Positions 1 to 8,215 of a stretch of DNA of 38,134 nucleotides are shown here, piece after piece. The position numbers and the translations under genes are program-made. The stretch is from Vulcaniibacterium thermophilum (lineage in GTDB: Bacteria > Pseudomonadota > Gammaproteobacteria > Xanthomonadales > Xanthomonadaceae). The DNA lies in the NCBI RefSeq assembly GCF_007923255.1, contig NZ_VOHJ01000026.1:1-38134 (forward strand), read 5' to 3'. Each line of letters starts with the position of its first letter. Position 1 is the first letter of the stretch. The notes under the pieces were generated by a model. It saw only the letters and a program-made list of their open reading frames with translations, did no database searches and was not told the DNA's origin.

Positions 1-921
1 GCGCCGCCGTCGACGGCCGTGACGGTCCCGGCCAGCGGCGCACCGGCCCCGACGCCCGGCATCGCCGCGCGCGCCGAACCGCCCGCGGCCAATGCGCCCG
101 TCCTCGCGACCCCGCCGGCGGCCAGGCCGCTCGACCCGCCCGTGCGCGCGGAGGGCCTGCGCCCGCTGGTGATCGCCATCGACGCCGGCCACGGCGGTCA
201 GGATCCCGGCGCGATCGGGCCCAACGGTCGCCGCGAGAAGGACGTCACGCTCGCCATCGCCCGCGAGCTGGCGCGGCAGATCAACGCCACGCCCGGCCTG
301 AAAGCGGTCCTGACCCGCGACACCGATGTGTTCCTGCCGCTGCACCGCCGCACCCAACTGGCGCGGCAGGCGCGCGCGGACATGTTCATCTCGATCCACG
401 CCGACGCCGCCGAGAACCGCAACGCGCGCGGCTCGTCGGTGTACGTGCTGTCGCTGAAGGGCGCCTCCTCGCAGCGGGCGCGCTGGCTGGCGGACAAGGA
501 AAACGCGGCCGACCTGATCGGCGGCGTCAAGGTCAAGAGCGCCGACGACACGCTCACCTCGGTGCTGATCGACCTGACCCAGAGCGGCCAGATGCGCGCC
601 TCGGAAGACGCCGCGCACCATGTGCTCAGCGGGTTGGCGCGGGTCGGCCGCAATCACAAGCCGAACATCGAACGCGCCAACTTCGCCGTGCTGCGCACCT
701 CCGACATGCCGGCGATGCTGGTCGAGACCGCCTTCATCTCCAACCCGGACGAGGAGCGCCTGCTCACCGACCCCGGTCATCAGCGCCGGTTGGCGTCGGC
801 GGTGCTGGAAGGCATCAACACCTACTTCACCCGCCAGCCGCCGCCGGGCACGCTGTACGCGATGCGCGCGCAGCAGGCCGCGCAGGCCACGGCCGCGACC
901 GGCACCGGCGGCGCCCCCTGA
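1..921 (+). CDS. amiC: N-acetylmuramoyl-L-alanine amidase, AmiC type (5' partial)
   Basis: The reading frame is already open at base 1, so the start and the N-terminal export signal and AMIN domain lie outside the window. The visible part begins with a Pro/Ala-rich linker and then a complete Amidase_3 catalytic domain from about base 165 to 830. Zinc-site motifs are visible: the His of DAGHGG, the Glu of REKDVT, the His of SIHADA and the catalytic Glu of VETAFIS. Enzymes of this family cleave the amide bond between MurNAc and the stem peptide in the periplasm and separate daughter cells. The GTG at base 19 is an internal codon, not a convincing start. mutL follows on the same strand 183 bases later, an order common in gammaproteobacteria. 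AmiB is possible instead, because the domain that would separate the two is missing. Confidence 0.9.
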   Translation, partial: APPSTAVTVPASGAPAPTPGIAARAEPPAANAPVLATPPAARPLDPPVRAEGLRPLVIAIDAGHGGQDPGAIGPNGRREKDVTLAIARELARQINATPGLKAVLTRDTDVFLPLHRRTQLARQARADMFISIHADAAENRNARGSSVYVLSLKGASSQRARWLADKENAADLIGGVKVKSADDTLTSVLIDLTQSGQMRASEDAAHHVLSGLARVGRNHKPNIERANFAVLRTSDMPAMLVETAFISNPDEERLLTDPGHQRRLASAVLEGINTYFTRQPPPGTLYAMRAQQAAQATAATGTGGAP

Positions 922-1002
922 GCCGCGGCCGCCGCGCGCGGCCGGGTGTCGTCGCGGTCGCGTCGCGCGTGCCGCATGGCGGATCGCGCGTCGGCGCTCG
1001 GC

Positions 1003-1008
1003 TATCAT
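1003..1008 (+). promoter_or_regulatory. possible -10 box upstream of mutL
   Basis: The hexamer TATCAT (4 of 6 matches to TATAAT) lies about 100 bases before the mutL start in otherwise extremely GC-rich sequence. No good -35 box is visible at 16-18 bases. This is a weak candidate only. Confidence 0.25.
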
Positions 1009-1104
1009 CGCGCGATCGGCACCGCGTGCCGCTTCCGCCGTGACGATGCCGCAGCCGTTTCCGACTTCCGCCCCTCCCGTCGCGCCGCGTCGCGCGCAGC
1101 GCGC

Positions 1105-2913
1105 ATGAGCATCCGTCCGCTGCCCGACGTGCTGGTGAACCAGATCGCCGCGGGCGAAGTGGTGGAACGGCCCGCTTCGGTGGTCAAGGAACTGGTGGAG
1201 AACGCGCTCGATGCCGGCGCGCGACGGATCGACGTCGATCTCGAGGAAGGCGGCGTCCGCCTGATCCGCATCCGCGACGACGGCGGCGGCATCCCGGCGG
1301 AGGAGCTGCCGCTGGCGGTGTCGCGCCACGCGACCAGCAAGATCGCCTCGCTCGAGGATCTGGAGGCGGTGGCCACGCTCGGCTTCCGCGGCGAAGCGCT
1401 GCCGTCGATCGCCTCGGTCAGCCGGTTCCTGATCGCCTCGCGCACGGCGGACAGCGGGCACGGCGCGTGCCTGGAGGTCGACGGCGGCCGCGTCGGCGCG
1501 GTGACGCCGAAGCCGCATCCGGTCGGCACCACGGTCGAGGTGCGCGACCTGTTCTACAACGTGCCGGCGCGCCGCAAGTTCCTCAAGGCCGAGCGCACCG
1601 AGCTCGCCCACATCGAGGACTGGCTGCGCCAGCTCGCGCTGGCGCGGCCGGACATCGAGCTGCGGGTGGCGCACAACGGCAAGCCGTCGCGGCGCTGGAA
1701 GGGCGAAGGCACGCTGCTGGCCGAACCGCGCCTGCACGAGGCGCTGGGCGAAGACTTCGTGCGCCATGCCCTGCGCGTGGACCACGCCGTGCATCCCGGC
1801 GAGATGCGCGCGGCATTGCGCCTGCACGGCTGGATCGCGCAGCCGGTCTACAACCGTGCCGGCGCCGACCAGCAGTTCCTGTACGTGAACGGCCGCGCCG
1901 TACGCGACCGCAGCATCGCGCACGCGGTCAGGCAGGCCTACGCCGACGTGCTGTTCCACGGACGCCAGCCGGCCTACGTGCTGTTCCTCGAGCTCGATCC
2001 GCGCCGGGTCGACGTCAACGTGCATCCGGCCAAGCACGAGGTGCGCTTCCGCGACGGACGCCTGGTCTACGACTTCGTGCTGCGCACCCTGCAGGACGCG
2101 CTGGCGCAGACGCGCGCCGGCATCGCGTCGCCGGCGTCGCTTCCGGCGGCGCCCTCGTCCGCGCCGGCGCCGGCGGACGCCGGCTGGCGATGGGCGCCGC
2201 CGCAGTCCGCGCTCGGGTTGAAAGTGGAGGAGGCGCGCGCGGCGTACGAGGCGTTGTACGCCGCACCCGCGCCGGCCGTCGCTGCGGGTGCGCCGCCGGC
2301 GCCCGAAAGCGCCGCCGCCGCGGACGGCATGCCGCCGCTCGGCTATGCGATCGCGCAGTTGCACGGCATCTACATCCTGGCCGAGAACCGCGACGGGCTG
2401 ATCGTGGTGGACATGCACGCCGCCCACGAACGCATCGTCTACGAGAAGCTCAAGACCGCGCACGACGGCGAGGGGCTGCGCATGCAGCCGCTGCTGGTGC
2501 CGCAGACGCTGGCGGTGTCGGAGCGCGAGGCCGATGCCGCCGAACGCGAGGCGGCCACGCTGGCGCAGCTCGGCTTCGAGCTGTCGCGCACCGGGCCGCA
2601 GTCGCTGCTGCTGCGCGGCGTGCCGGCGCTGCTCGCGCAGGGCAACGTCGAGGCGTTGATCCGCGACGTGCTCGGCGATCTGGTGGAACACGGCCAGAGC
2701 CGCCGGATCGCCGCCGCGCGCGACGAACTGCTGGCGACGATGGCCTGCCACGGCGCGGTGCGCGCCAACCGCCGGTTGACGATTCCCGAGATGAACGCGC
2801 TGCTGCGCGAGATGGAAGCCACCGAGCGCTCCGGCCAGTGCAACCACGGCCGTCCGACCTGGACCCGCTTCACGTTGGCGGAGATCGACCGCTGGTTCCT
2901 GCGCGGACGCTGA
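1105..2913 (+). CDS. mutL: DNA mismatch repair protein MutL, endonuclease type
   Basis: A 602-residue MutL. The N-terminal GHKL ATPase begins directly with [19 protein letters not shown], which fixes the start at 1105; the frame is open further upstream but that part has no family similarity. Glu29 and Asn33 form motif I, followed by DDGGGI (motif II) and ATSKI with TLGFRGEAL (motif III). After a Pro/Ala-rich linker, the C-terminal dimerisation domain carries [12 protein letters not shown] at residues 436-447, which fits the endonuclease motif DQHA(X)2E(X)4E with Met for Gln, and CNHGRP at 579-584. Both are typical of MutL proteins that nick DNA themselves in organisms without MutH. The protein links MutS mismatch recognition to strand cutting. 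No clear Shine-Dalgarno is seen, and coupling to amiC is unlikely over 183 bases. Confidence 0.97.
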   Translation: MSIRPLPDVLVNQIAAGEVVERPASVVKELVENALDAGARRIDVDLEEGGVRLIRIRDDGGGIPAEELPLAVSRHATSKIASLEDLEAVATLGFRGEALPSIASVSRFLIASRTADSGHGACLEVDGGRVGAVTPKPHPVGTTVEVRDLFYNVPARRKFLKAERTELAHIEDWLRQLALARPDIELRVAHNGKPSRRWKGEGTLLAEPRLHEALGEDFVRHALRVDHAVHPGEMRAALRLHGWIAQPVYNRAGADQQFLYVNGRAVRDRSIAHAVRQAYADVLFHGRQPAYVLFLELDPRRVDVNVHPAKHEVRFRDGRLVYDFVLRTLQDALAQTRAGIASPASLPAAPSSAPAPADAGWRWAPPQSALGLKVEEARAAYEALYAAPAPAVAAGAPPAPESAAAADGMPPLGYAIAQLHGIYILAENRDGLIVVDMHAAHERIVYEKLKTAHDGEGLRMQPLLVPQTLAVSEREADAAEREAATLAQLGFELSRTGPQSLLLRGVPALLAQGNVEALIRDVLGDLVEHGQSRRIAAARDELLATMACHGAVRANRRLTIPEMNALLREMEATERSGQCNHGRPTWTRFTLAEIDRWFLRGR

Positions 2914-2990
2914 GCCGCGCCGCTGACGGCGCGCCTGCGTCTGTGGCATATCTGCCCACGGCCGCGCCACGGCCGAGGGGGAGAACACGC

Positions 2991-3923
2991 ATGCGCCTTC
3001 CACGTCCTGCCGCCGCGGCCGCGCTCGCCGCCGTGCTCGCCGCCTGCGGCGACACCGCGCCGCCGCCGCCCGCGCCGAAGCCGGCGGACGTCGCCTTCCT
3101 CGCCGACCTCGAGGCTTTCCGCCAGCAGCGCCTGCAGGATCTGATGCGCCCGGACGGCTGGACCGCGCTGACCGGCCTGCACTGGATCGAACCCGGCGCG
3201 CACTACGCCGGCAGCGATCGCCGCAACGGACTGCGGCTGGCGATGGCGCCGCCGCATCTGGGCATGTTCGAACTGCGCGGCGGGCGCGTCCGCTTCGTTC
3301 CCGAGCGCGGCGTGCCGCTCACGCTCGATGGTGCGCCGCTGCGCGGCGAAGCGTGGTTGCGCACCGACGCCGACCCGGCCGGGCCCAGCCGCATCGGTTT
3401 CGACGACGGTCGCGGCGGGGCGATGGTGCTGCGGCGCGGCTCGCGCTACGCGTTGCGCACCTGGCATGCCGACGCGCCGAGCCGGCTGAACTTTTCAGGG
3501 CTCGCGCACTGGCCGCCCGATGACTCCTGGCGCATCGCTGCGAAATTCGTCACGCATCCGCCCGGACGCACGTTGGAAATCCACGACATCACCGGCAACA
3601 CGTTCGCGGCGCCGAATCCCGGACGGGTCGAGTTCCTGCGCGATGGCCGCACGTTCGCGCTCGAAGCGGTGGAATGGGGCGGGCAGACGCTGTTGATCTT
3701 CGCCGATCTGACCAACGCTAAAGGAAGCTACAGCGCCGGCCGATACCTGGAACTGAAGCGGGAAGCCGGCACGACGGCGGTCGTCGTGGACTTCAACCGC
3801 TCGATCAATCCGCCGTGCGCATTCACGCCCTACACCACCTGCCCGCTGCCACCTTCGTCCAATCGGATGGAACTGGCCGTGGCCGCAGGCGAGAAGGCCT
3901 ACACGCGACGACGAACGCCGTAG
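2991..3923 (+). CDS. DUF1684-type lipoprotein
   Basis: A 310-residue protein with a lipoprotein signal peptide: an Ala-rich hydrophobic stretch and the lipobox L16-A17-A18-C19, then a Pro-rich tether. The rest matches what I recall of DUF1684, including GWTALTGLHWIEPG near the mature N terminus and the C-terminal signature DFNRSINPPCAFTPYTTCPLP. The molecular function of the family is unknown. The start at 2991 is supported by a strong purine-rich Shine-Dalgarno (GAGGGGGAG, around 2975-2983) and by the signal peptide. It lies 77 bases after mutL and 11 bases before the TraB/GumN gene, so it probably forms a transcription unit with the latter. Membrane attachment is inferred from the lipobox; Asp is absent at +2, which favours outer-membrane sorting. 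Confidence 0.85.
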   Translation: MRLPRPAAAAALAAVLAACGDTAPPPPAPKPADVAFLADLEAFRQQRLQDLMRPDGWTALTGLHWIEPGAHYAGSDRRNGLRLAMAPPHLGMFELRGGRVRFVPERGVPLTLDGAPLRGEAWLRTDADPAGPSRIGFDDGRGGAMVLRRGSRYALRTWHADAPSRLNFSGLAHWPPDDSWRIAAKFVTHPPGRTLEIHDITGNTFAAPNPGRVEFLRDGRTFALEAVEWGGQTLLIFADLTNAKGSYSAGRYLELKREAGTTAVVVDFNRSINPPCAFTPYTTCPLPPSSNRMELAVAAGEKAYTRRRTP

Positions 3924-3934
3924 GGAGCGATGCG

Positions 3935-4915
3935 ATGAAGCCGATGCGCATGTCCGCCTGGTCGACGATGCTGGCGGGCCTGCTCGGTTTCGTCCTCGCG
4001 CTGCCGGCCGCGCGCGCCGAACCCGCCACGCAGCCGTCCGCCGCGCCGCGCGGCGACGTGCTGGCGGCGACGCAGCCGCGCCCGCCGCGCCCGCTGCTGT
4101 GGAAGGTGAGCGACGGCGACAACGACCTGTACCTGCTCGGCTCGTTCCATCTGCTGTCGAAGGACGACTATCCGCTGGCGGACGAGGTCGAAGCCGCGTT
4201 CGCCGACGCCGAGCTGGTGTACTTCGAGATCTCGCCCGAGGAGATGTCGCGGGTGAACCACGCCAACGCGCTGCCGGCGCGCAGCGAGCAGCGGCTCAGC
4301 GATGTGCTGCCCCCGCAGGTGCGCGACAAGCTGGCGGTGGCTCTGCTGGAGACCGGACGCCGCATCGAGGATGTCGAGGCGCTGCAGCCGTGGGCGGTCA
4401 ACATGGCGGTGCTCACCGGCATCACCGATTCGATGGGGCTGAGCGCGTCGCGCGGCCTCGACCAGCATCTGATGGGCCGCGCGCTGACGGCCGGCAAGCG
4501 AACGGGCGGACTGGAGACGGCCGGCGATCAGCGCGCGGCCCTGGCGGGCGTGTCGCTGGCGGTGCAGATCCAGGCGCTGGACGAGCTGCTGGAGCATCGC
4601 GAACTGATGGCGCGCACGATCGCCGATCTGCATGCGGCCTGGCGCGACGGCGACGTCGAGCGTCTCGATCGGCTCGCGCGCCGCAACATGCAGCAGAACA
4701 ATCCCGAGAGCTACGAGCTGATCAACGTCGCCCGCAACGCGCGCTGGCTGCCGATCATCCAGTCGATGCTCGACGGTTCGCGCACCGACGATGCGCTGAT
4801 CGTGGTCGGCTCGCTGCACCTGCTCGGCGAGGACGGCCTGGTGCATGCCCTGCAGCGCCGCGGCTATCGGGTCGAACGGGTGTGCGCCGACTGCGCGCAG
4901 GTCGTCGCGCGCTAA
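3935..4915 (+). CDS. TraB/GumN family protein, exported
   Basis: A 326-residue protein. A cleavable signal peptide (hydrophobic residues about 8-28, ending ALPAARA) is followed by a TraB/GumN domain. Visible family features are the N-terminal GSFH motif within LLGSFHLLS, the acidic stretch LVYFEIS soon after, and a C-terminal repeat of the pattern, GSLHLLGEDGLV. The family includes eukaryotic TraB, bacterial GumN and enzymes proposed to be metal-dependent proteases of the Tiki type; GxxH and Glu residues are thought to bind metal. The substrate here is unknown. The start at 3935 is preceded by GGGAG at a spacing of 8. An overlapping out-of-frame ATG at 3930 is not used. The gene converges on the RnfB-like gene with only 31 bases between the stop codons and no obvious terminator. 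Confidence 0.85.
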   Translation: MKPMRMSAWSTMLAGLLGFVLALPAARAEPATQPSAAPRGDVLAATQPRPPRPLLWKVSDGDNDLYLLGSFHLLSKDDYPLADEVEAAFADAELVYFEISPEEMSRVNHANALPARSEQRLSDVLPPQVRDKLAVALLETGRRIEDVEALQPWAVNMAVLTGITDSMGLSASRGLDQHLMGRALTAGKRTGGLETAGDQRAALAGVSLAVQIQALDELLEHRELMARTIADLHAAWRDGDVERLDRLARRNMQQNNPESYELINVARNARWLPIIQSMLDGSRTDDALIVVGSLHLLGEDGLVHALQRRGYRVERVCADCAQVVAR

Positions 4916-4946
4916 CCCGCCGGCCTCGACCGCATCGGCCGTCGCG

Positions 4947-5381
4947 TCACGCCGCCTGCGGCTGCGGCGGCACCAGCACGATGCAGTCCACCGGGCAGAC
5001 CGGCACGCACAGTTCGCAGCCGGTGCACAGCGGCTCCAGCACCGTGTGCATGTGCCTGGCGCCGCCGACGATGGCATCGACCGGACAGGCCTGGATGCAC
5101 TTGGTGCAGCCGATGCAGTCCTCCTCGACGATGAGCGCCACCTGCGGCGGCTTGTGCTGCCCGAGCGTGCGGTCGTAGGGCACGGGCGGCACGCCGAGCG
5201 CCTTCGCGAGCGCCCGCGCGCCGGCGTCGCCTCCGGGCGGGCAGCGATCCGGACCGGCCTCGCCGCGGGCCATCGCCTGCGCGTAGGGCCGGCAACCGCC
5301 GAAGCCGCACTGGCCGCATTGCGTCTGCGGCAGCAGGCGGTCGAGGCGTTCGGTCAGGTCAGCGGCGTCGGGATTCGGCAT
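4947..5381 (-). CDS. rnfB: RnfB-like polyferredoxin without membrane anchor
   Basis: A 144-residue iron-sulfur protein. The N-terminal part has the four-cysteine Fe-S domain found in RnfB (CGQCGFGGC followed by a distant RCPPGG). The second half has two classical 4Fe-4S motifs, [12 protein letters not shown] and [12 protein letters not shown]. In Rnf/Rsx complexes subunit B passes electrons to the membrane subunits. E. coli RsxB is about 190 residues and starts with a membrane helix; this protein starts at [13 protein letters not shown] and has no hydrophobic segment, so it should be soluble. No other rnf genes lie nearby. It follows metG by 72 bases on the same strand, an arrangement I associate with xanthomonads. 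The partner is unknown, so the name describes similarity and not a demonstrated Rnf role. Confidence 0.85.
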   Translation of the reverse strand: MPNPDAADLTERLDRLLPQTQCGQCGFGGCRPYAQAMARGEAGPDRCPPGGDAGARALAKALGVPPVPYDRTLGQHKPPQVALIVEEDCIGCTKCIQACPVDAIVGGARHMHTVLEPLCTGCELCVPVCPVDCIVLVPPQPQAA

Positions 5382-5453
5382 CGGTAGAGCCTGGCGACAT
5401 GCAAGCCGGGTCCGCGGGCGATCCGAAGCGCGAATCCGATCCCGACACCGCGC

Positions 5454-7490
5454 TCAACGCACCGGCATGCCGGCCTGCGCGCCGGCGTCGACATCGAGCA
5501 GGAACAGCGCGCCGCCGTCGAAGCCGGCCGACAGGATCATTCCCTCGCTCACGCCGAAGCGCATCTTGCGCGGCGCCAGATTGGCAATGAACACCACGTG
5601 GCGACCCACCAGCGCCTGCGGATCGGCGTAGCTGGCGCGGATCCCGGAGAAGATCTGCCGCTTGCCCAGCTCGCCGGCATCCAGCTCGAAGCGCAGCAGC
5701 TTGTCGGAGCCTTCCACCGCCTCGCAGGCCAGCACCTTGCCGATCCTCAGGTCGAGTTTGGCGAAGTCGTCGATGCCGATGGTCTGCGCGCCGCTCACGG
5801 GTTCGGCGGCAGCAGGGGTGACGTTCGCGGCGGCCGGCTTCAGGTCTTCCTTCGAGGCGTCGATCATGGTTTCGATCTGTTTGGGGTCGATGCGGGTGAA
5901 CAGCGGCGCGTACGGGGCGATGCGGCGACCGAGCAGCGGCGCGCGGACGTCGTCCCAACCGGCCACCGGCGCCTGCAGGAACGCGTCGGCCTGCGCGGCG
6001 ATGCGCGGCAGCACCGGCTTGAGCGCGGTGTTGAGCACGCGGAACAGGTTCAGGCCCTGGGTGCAGACCGCCTGCAGTTCGGCTTCGGCGCCGGGCTGCT
6101 TGGCCAGCACCCACGGCTTGCGCTCGTCGATGTACTTGTTGGCCTCGTCGGCGAGCTGCATCGTCAGCCGCACCGCGGCCGCCGCCTCGTTGCGCGCGTA
6201 CGCCTCGGCGATCGGGCGCAACTGCGCCACGAAGCGCTCGTACAGCGCAGGCTCCGGCAGCGCGTCGGCGAGCCGGCCCTCGAACCGCTTCTCGATGAAG
6301 CCGGCGCAGCGGCTGGCGAGGTTGACGAACTTGCCGACCAGGTCGGCGTTCACCCGCGCCACGAAATCGGCGAGGTTGAGGTCGAGATCGTCCACGCCGC
6401 CGCTGGTCTTGGTGGCGTAGTAGTAGCGCAGCGCTTCCGGGTCGAGGCCGGCGTCGAGGTAGGTGCGCGCCATGACGAACGTGCCGCGCGACTTGGACAT
6501 CTTCTCGCCGTTGACGGTGAGGTAGCCGTTGACGTGCAGGCGCGTGGGGGCGCGGTGGCCCGAGCCGTGCAGCACCGCCGGCCAGAACAGGCCGTGGAAG
6601 TTGACGATGTCCTTGCCGATGAAGTGATGCAGCTCGGCGGCGCTGTCGGGCGCCACGTACGACGCGAAATCGAGCCCGCGGCGCTCGCACAGCGCCTGGA
6701 AGCTCGACAGATAGCCGATCGGCGCGTCCAGCCAGACGTAGAAGAACTTGCCGGGGTGGCCGGGAATCCCGAAGCCGAAGTACGGCGCATCGCGCGAGAT
6801 GTCCCACGCGCGCAGGCCGCCTTCCGCGTCCAGCCATTCCTGCAGCTTGGCCTTCACCGGGCCGATCGCGACGTCGCCGGCCAGCCATTCGCGCAGGAAG
6901 GCCTCGAAGCGTCCGAGTTCGAAGAAGAAGTGCTCGGACTCGCGCAGCTCGGGCGTGGCGCCGCTCAGCGCCGAGCGCGGATCCTTCAGCTCGGTGGGCG
7001 CGTAGGTGGCGCCGCAGACTTCGCAGTTGTCGCCGTACTGGTCGGCCGCGCCGCAGTTCGGGCAGGTGCCCTTGACGTAGCGGTCCGGCAGGAACATCCC
7101 GCGCACGGGATCGAACAGTTGCGCGACCGCGCGGCGCGCGATGTGGCCGCCGCGTTCCAGCGCAAGGTAGATCGACTCGGTCAGCGCGCGGTTGCGCGGC
7201 GAGTGGGTGGAGTCGTAATGGTCGAACGCGACGCCGAAGTCGGCGAAATCCCGTTCATGGCCAGCCTGGATACCGGCGATGAACGCCTCCGGCGTGGTGC
7301 CGGCCTTCTCGGCCGCCAGCATGATCGGCGTGCCGTGGGTGTCGTCGGCGCAGACGAAGTGCGCGGTGTCGCCGGCCATCCGTCGCGCGCGCACCCAGAT
7401 GTCGGCCTGGATGTAGCCGACCAGATGGCCCAGGTGCAAAGGGCCGTTGGCGTAGGGCAGGGCACAGGTGACGACGAGCTCGCGCGACAT
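5454..7490 (-). CDS. metG: methionyl-tRNA synthetase
   Basis: A full-length 678-residue class I aminoacyl-tRNA synthetase that charges tRNA-Met. The HIGH motif appears as HLGH at residues 19-22 and the KMSKS loop is exact at residues 330-334. A zinc knuckle with Cys143, Cys146, Cys156 and Cys159 sits in the connective domain. The anticodon-binding helical domain follows. After a short Ala-rich linker, the C-terminal 110 residues form the Trbp111/EMAPII-like tRNA-binding domain (begins [14 protein letters not shown], ends with ILSAGFDGG), as in the homodimeric E. coli enzyme. The start [16 protein letters not shown] is the conserved family N terminus. The gene heads a possible unit with the RnfB-like gene. 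Confidence 0.98.
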   Translation of the reverse strand: MSRELVVTCALPYANGPLHLGHLVGYIQADIWVRARRMAGDTAHFVCADDTHGTPIMLAAEKAGTTPEAFIAGIQAGHERDFADFGVAFDHYDSTHSPRNRALTESIYLALERGGHIARRAVAQLFDPVRGMFLPDRYVKGTCPNCGAADQYGDNCEVCGATYAPTELKDPRSALSGATPELRESEHFFFELGRFEAFLREWLAGDVAIGPVKAKLQEWLDAEGGLRAWDISRDAPYFGFGIPGHPGKFFYVWLDAPIGYLSSFQALCERRGLDFASYVAPDSAAELHHFIGKDIVNFHGLFWPAVLHGSGHRAPTRLHVNGYLTVNGEKMSKSRGTFVMARTYLDAGLDPEALRYYYATKTSGGVDDLDLNLADFVARVNADLVGKFVNLASRCAGFIEKRFEGRLADALPEPALYERFVAQLRPIAEAYARNEAAAAVRLTMQLADEANKYIDERKPWVLAKQPGAEAELQAVCTQGLNLFRVLNTALKPVLPRIAAQADAFLQAPVAGWDDVRAPLLGRRIAPYAPLFTRIDPKQIETMIDASKEDLKPAAANVTPAAAEPVSGAQTIGIDDFAKLDLRIGKVLACEAVEGSDKLLRFELDAGELGKRQIFSGIRASYADPQALVGRHVVFIANLAPRKMRFGVSEGMILSAGFDGGALFLLDVDAGAQAGMPVR

Positions 7491-7586
7491 GGCGGTGGGG
7501 GAAGCCAGACGAGCCGGCGATTATCGCACGGCGGGCGGACGCGCCCGGCCGCGGCGGACGCCCGCATCGCAAGGCCCCGGAACGGA

Positions 7587-7610
7587 ACGACCCGGCGCGG
7601 GCCGGGTCGT
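7587..7610 (-). terminator. terminator of the DUF2147-type gene
   Basis: A perfect 10-bp stem (ACGACCCGGC paired with GCCGGGTCGT) with a 4-base loop lies 23 bases after the stop of the 7633-8067 gene on the minus strand. The run after it is only weakly T-rich (TCCGTTCC), so termination may be partial. Confidence 0.6.
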
Positions 7611-7632
7611 CGCGTGCGCCTGCGGCGGCCGC

Positions 7633-8067
7633 TCAGTCGCGGCGTGTCCAGGTCTGCGTGCGGCCGAGCAGCGAGAAGCCCATGAAGCCGCGCACATCGA
7701 GCTTGCGGCCGCCGTCGACCGGCGTGAGCTTCACCGAATAGACCTTGCCGGAGGCGGGGTCGAGGATCTGCCCGCCTTCCCACACGTTGCCTTTCCGGCG
7801 CACGCCCCAGAGGATCACCATCCCCTTCACCGGCTTGTTCTTCAGTTCGCCGGAGCACTTGTCGCACACCGGGTTCGGGCCGCGATCGGAGTGCAGGATC
7901 TCGACCACGCGGCCCGACAGCGTGCCGTCGCGCGCCTCGAAGATCTCGACCACCGACTTCGGCTTCTTGGTCTTGTCGTCGATCGTCGTCCACGTGCCCA
8001 CCGGCGACTGCGCGAACGCGGTCAGCGGCAGCAGCAGAAACAGCAGGGCAATCAGTCTGGTGCGCAT
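7633..8067 (-). CDS. secreted DUF2147-type protein
   Basis: A 144-residue protein with a clear signal peptide (MRTRLIALLFLLLPLTAFA, cleavage before QSPVG). The mature part begins GTWTTIDDKT and continues with SGRVVEI, a CDKCSGE cysteine pair and GGQILDPASGKVYSV, the pattern I recall for DUF2147. The family is predicted to form a small beta-barrel and has no established function. The CxxC pair in the middle could bind metal or form a disulfide in the periplasm. The start is supported by GGGAGGG four bases before the ATG. It stands alone between terminators, with its own likely -10 box upstream. Confidence 0.85.
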   Translation of the reverse strand: MRTRLIALLFLLLPLTAFAQSPVGTWTTIDDKTKKPKSVVEIFEARDGTLSGRVVEILHSDRGPNPVCDKCSGELKNKPVKGMVILWGVRRKGNVWEGGQILDPASGKVYSVKLTPVDGGRKLDVRGFMGFSLLGRTQTWTRRD

Positions 8068-8119
8068 GGTCCCTCCCGAGGACAGTCACTGGCGTGCTCG
8101 CACGGACGTGCGATGCGGC

Positions 8120-8125
8120 TTTATA
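8120..8125 (-). promoter_or_regulatory. -10 box of the DUF2147-type gene
   Basis: Read on the minus strand the hexamer is TATAAA, rare in this GC-rich DNA, 52 bases before the start codon. A weak TTCCAT lies 16 bases further upstream as a possible -35. Confidence 0.5.
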
Positions 8126-8179
8126 CCGCATCCACCGCCGTATGGAAGCCAAGGCGGCGCTTGCCGGGTTCACAAAGAA

Positions 8180-8203
8180 GAAGCCCGGCTTGCGCCGGGC
8201 TTC
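8180..8203 (-). terminator. rho-independent terminator of TonB-dependent receptor 1
   Basis: A perfect 10-bp stem (GAAGCCCGGC with GCCGGGCTTC, loop TTGC) lies 12 bases after the receptor stop and is followed on the minus strand by TTCTTTGTG, a pyrimidine-rich tail. Confidence 0.8.
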
Positions 8204-8215
8204 CAGGGACCGCAC

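Noticed and set aside
946..1104. Upstream extension of mutL
   Set aside because: The extra 53 codons are Arg/Ala-rich and unlike any MutL; the family N terminus begins at 1105.
3899..5077. Minus-strand frame across the TraB/GumN gene
   Set aside because: Antisense to a gene with signal peptide and motifs; Gln/His/Arg-rich as expected for a shadow frame.
5598..7685. Long open frame on the plus strand opposite metG
   Set aside because: It is antisense to a certain gene; in GC-rich DNA the complementary frame stays open by codon bias. Its product has no recognisable motif.
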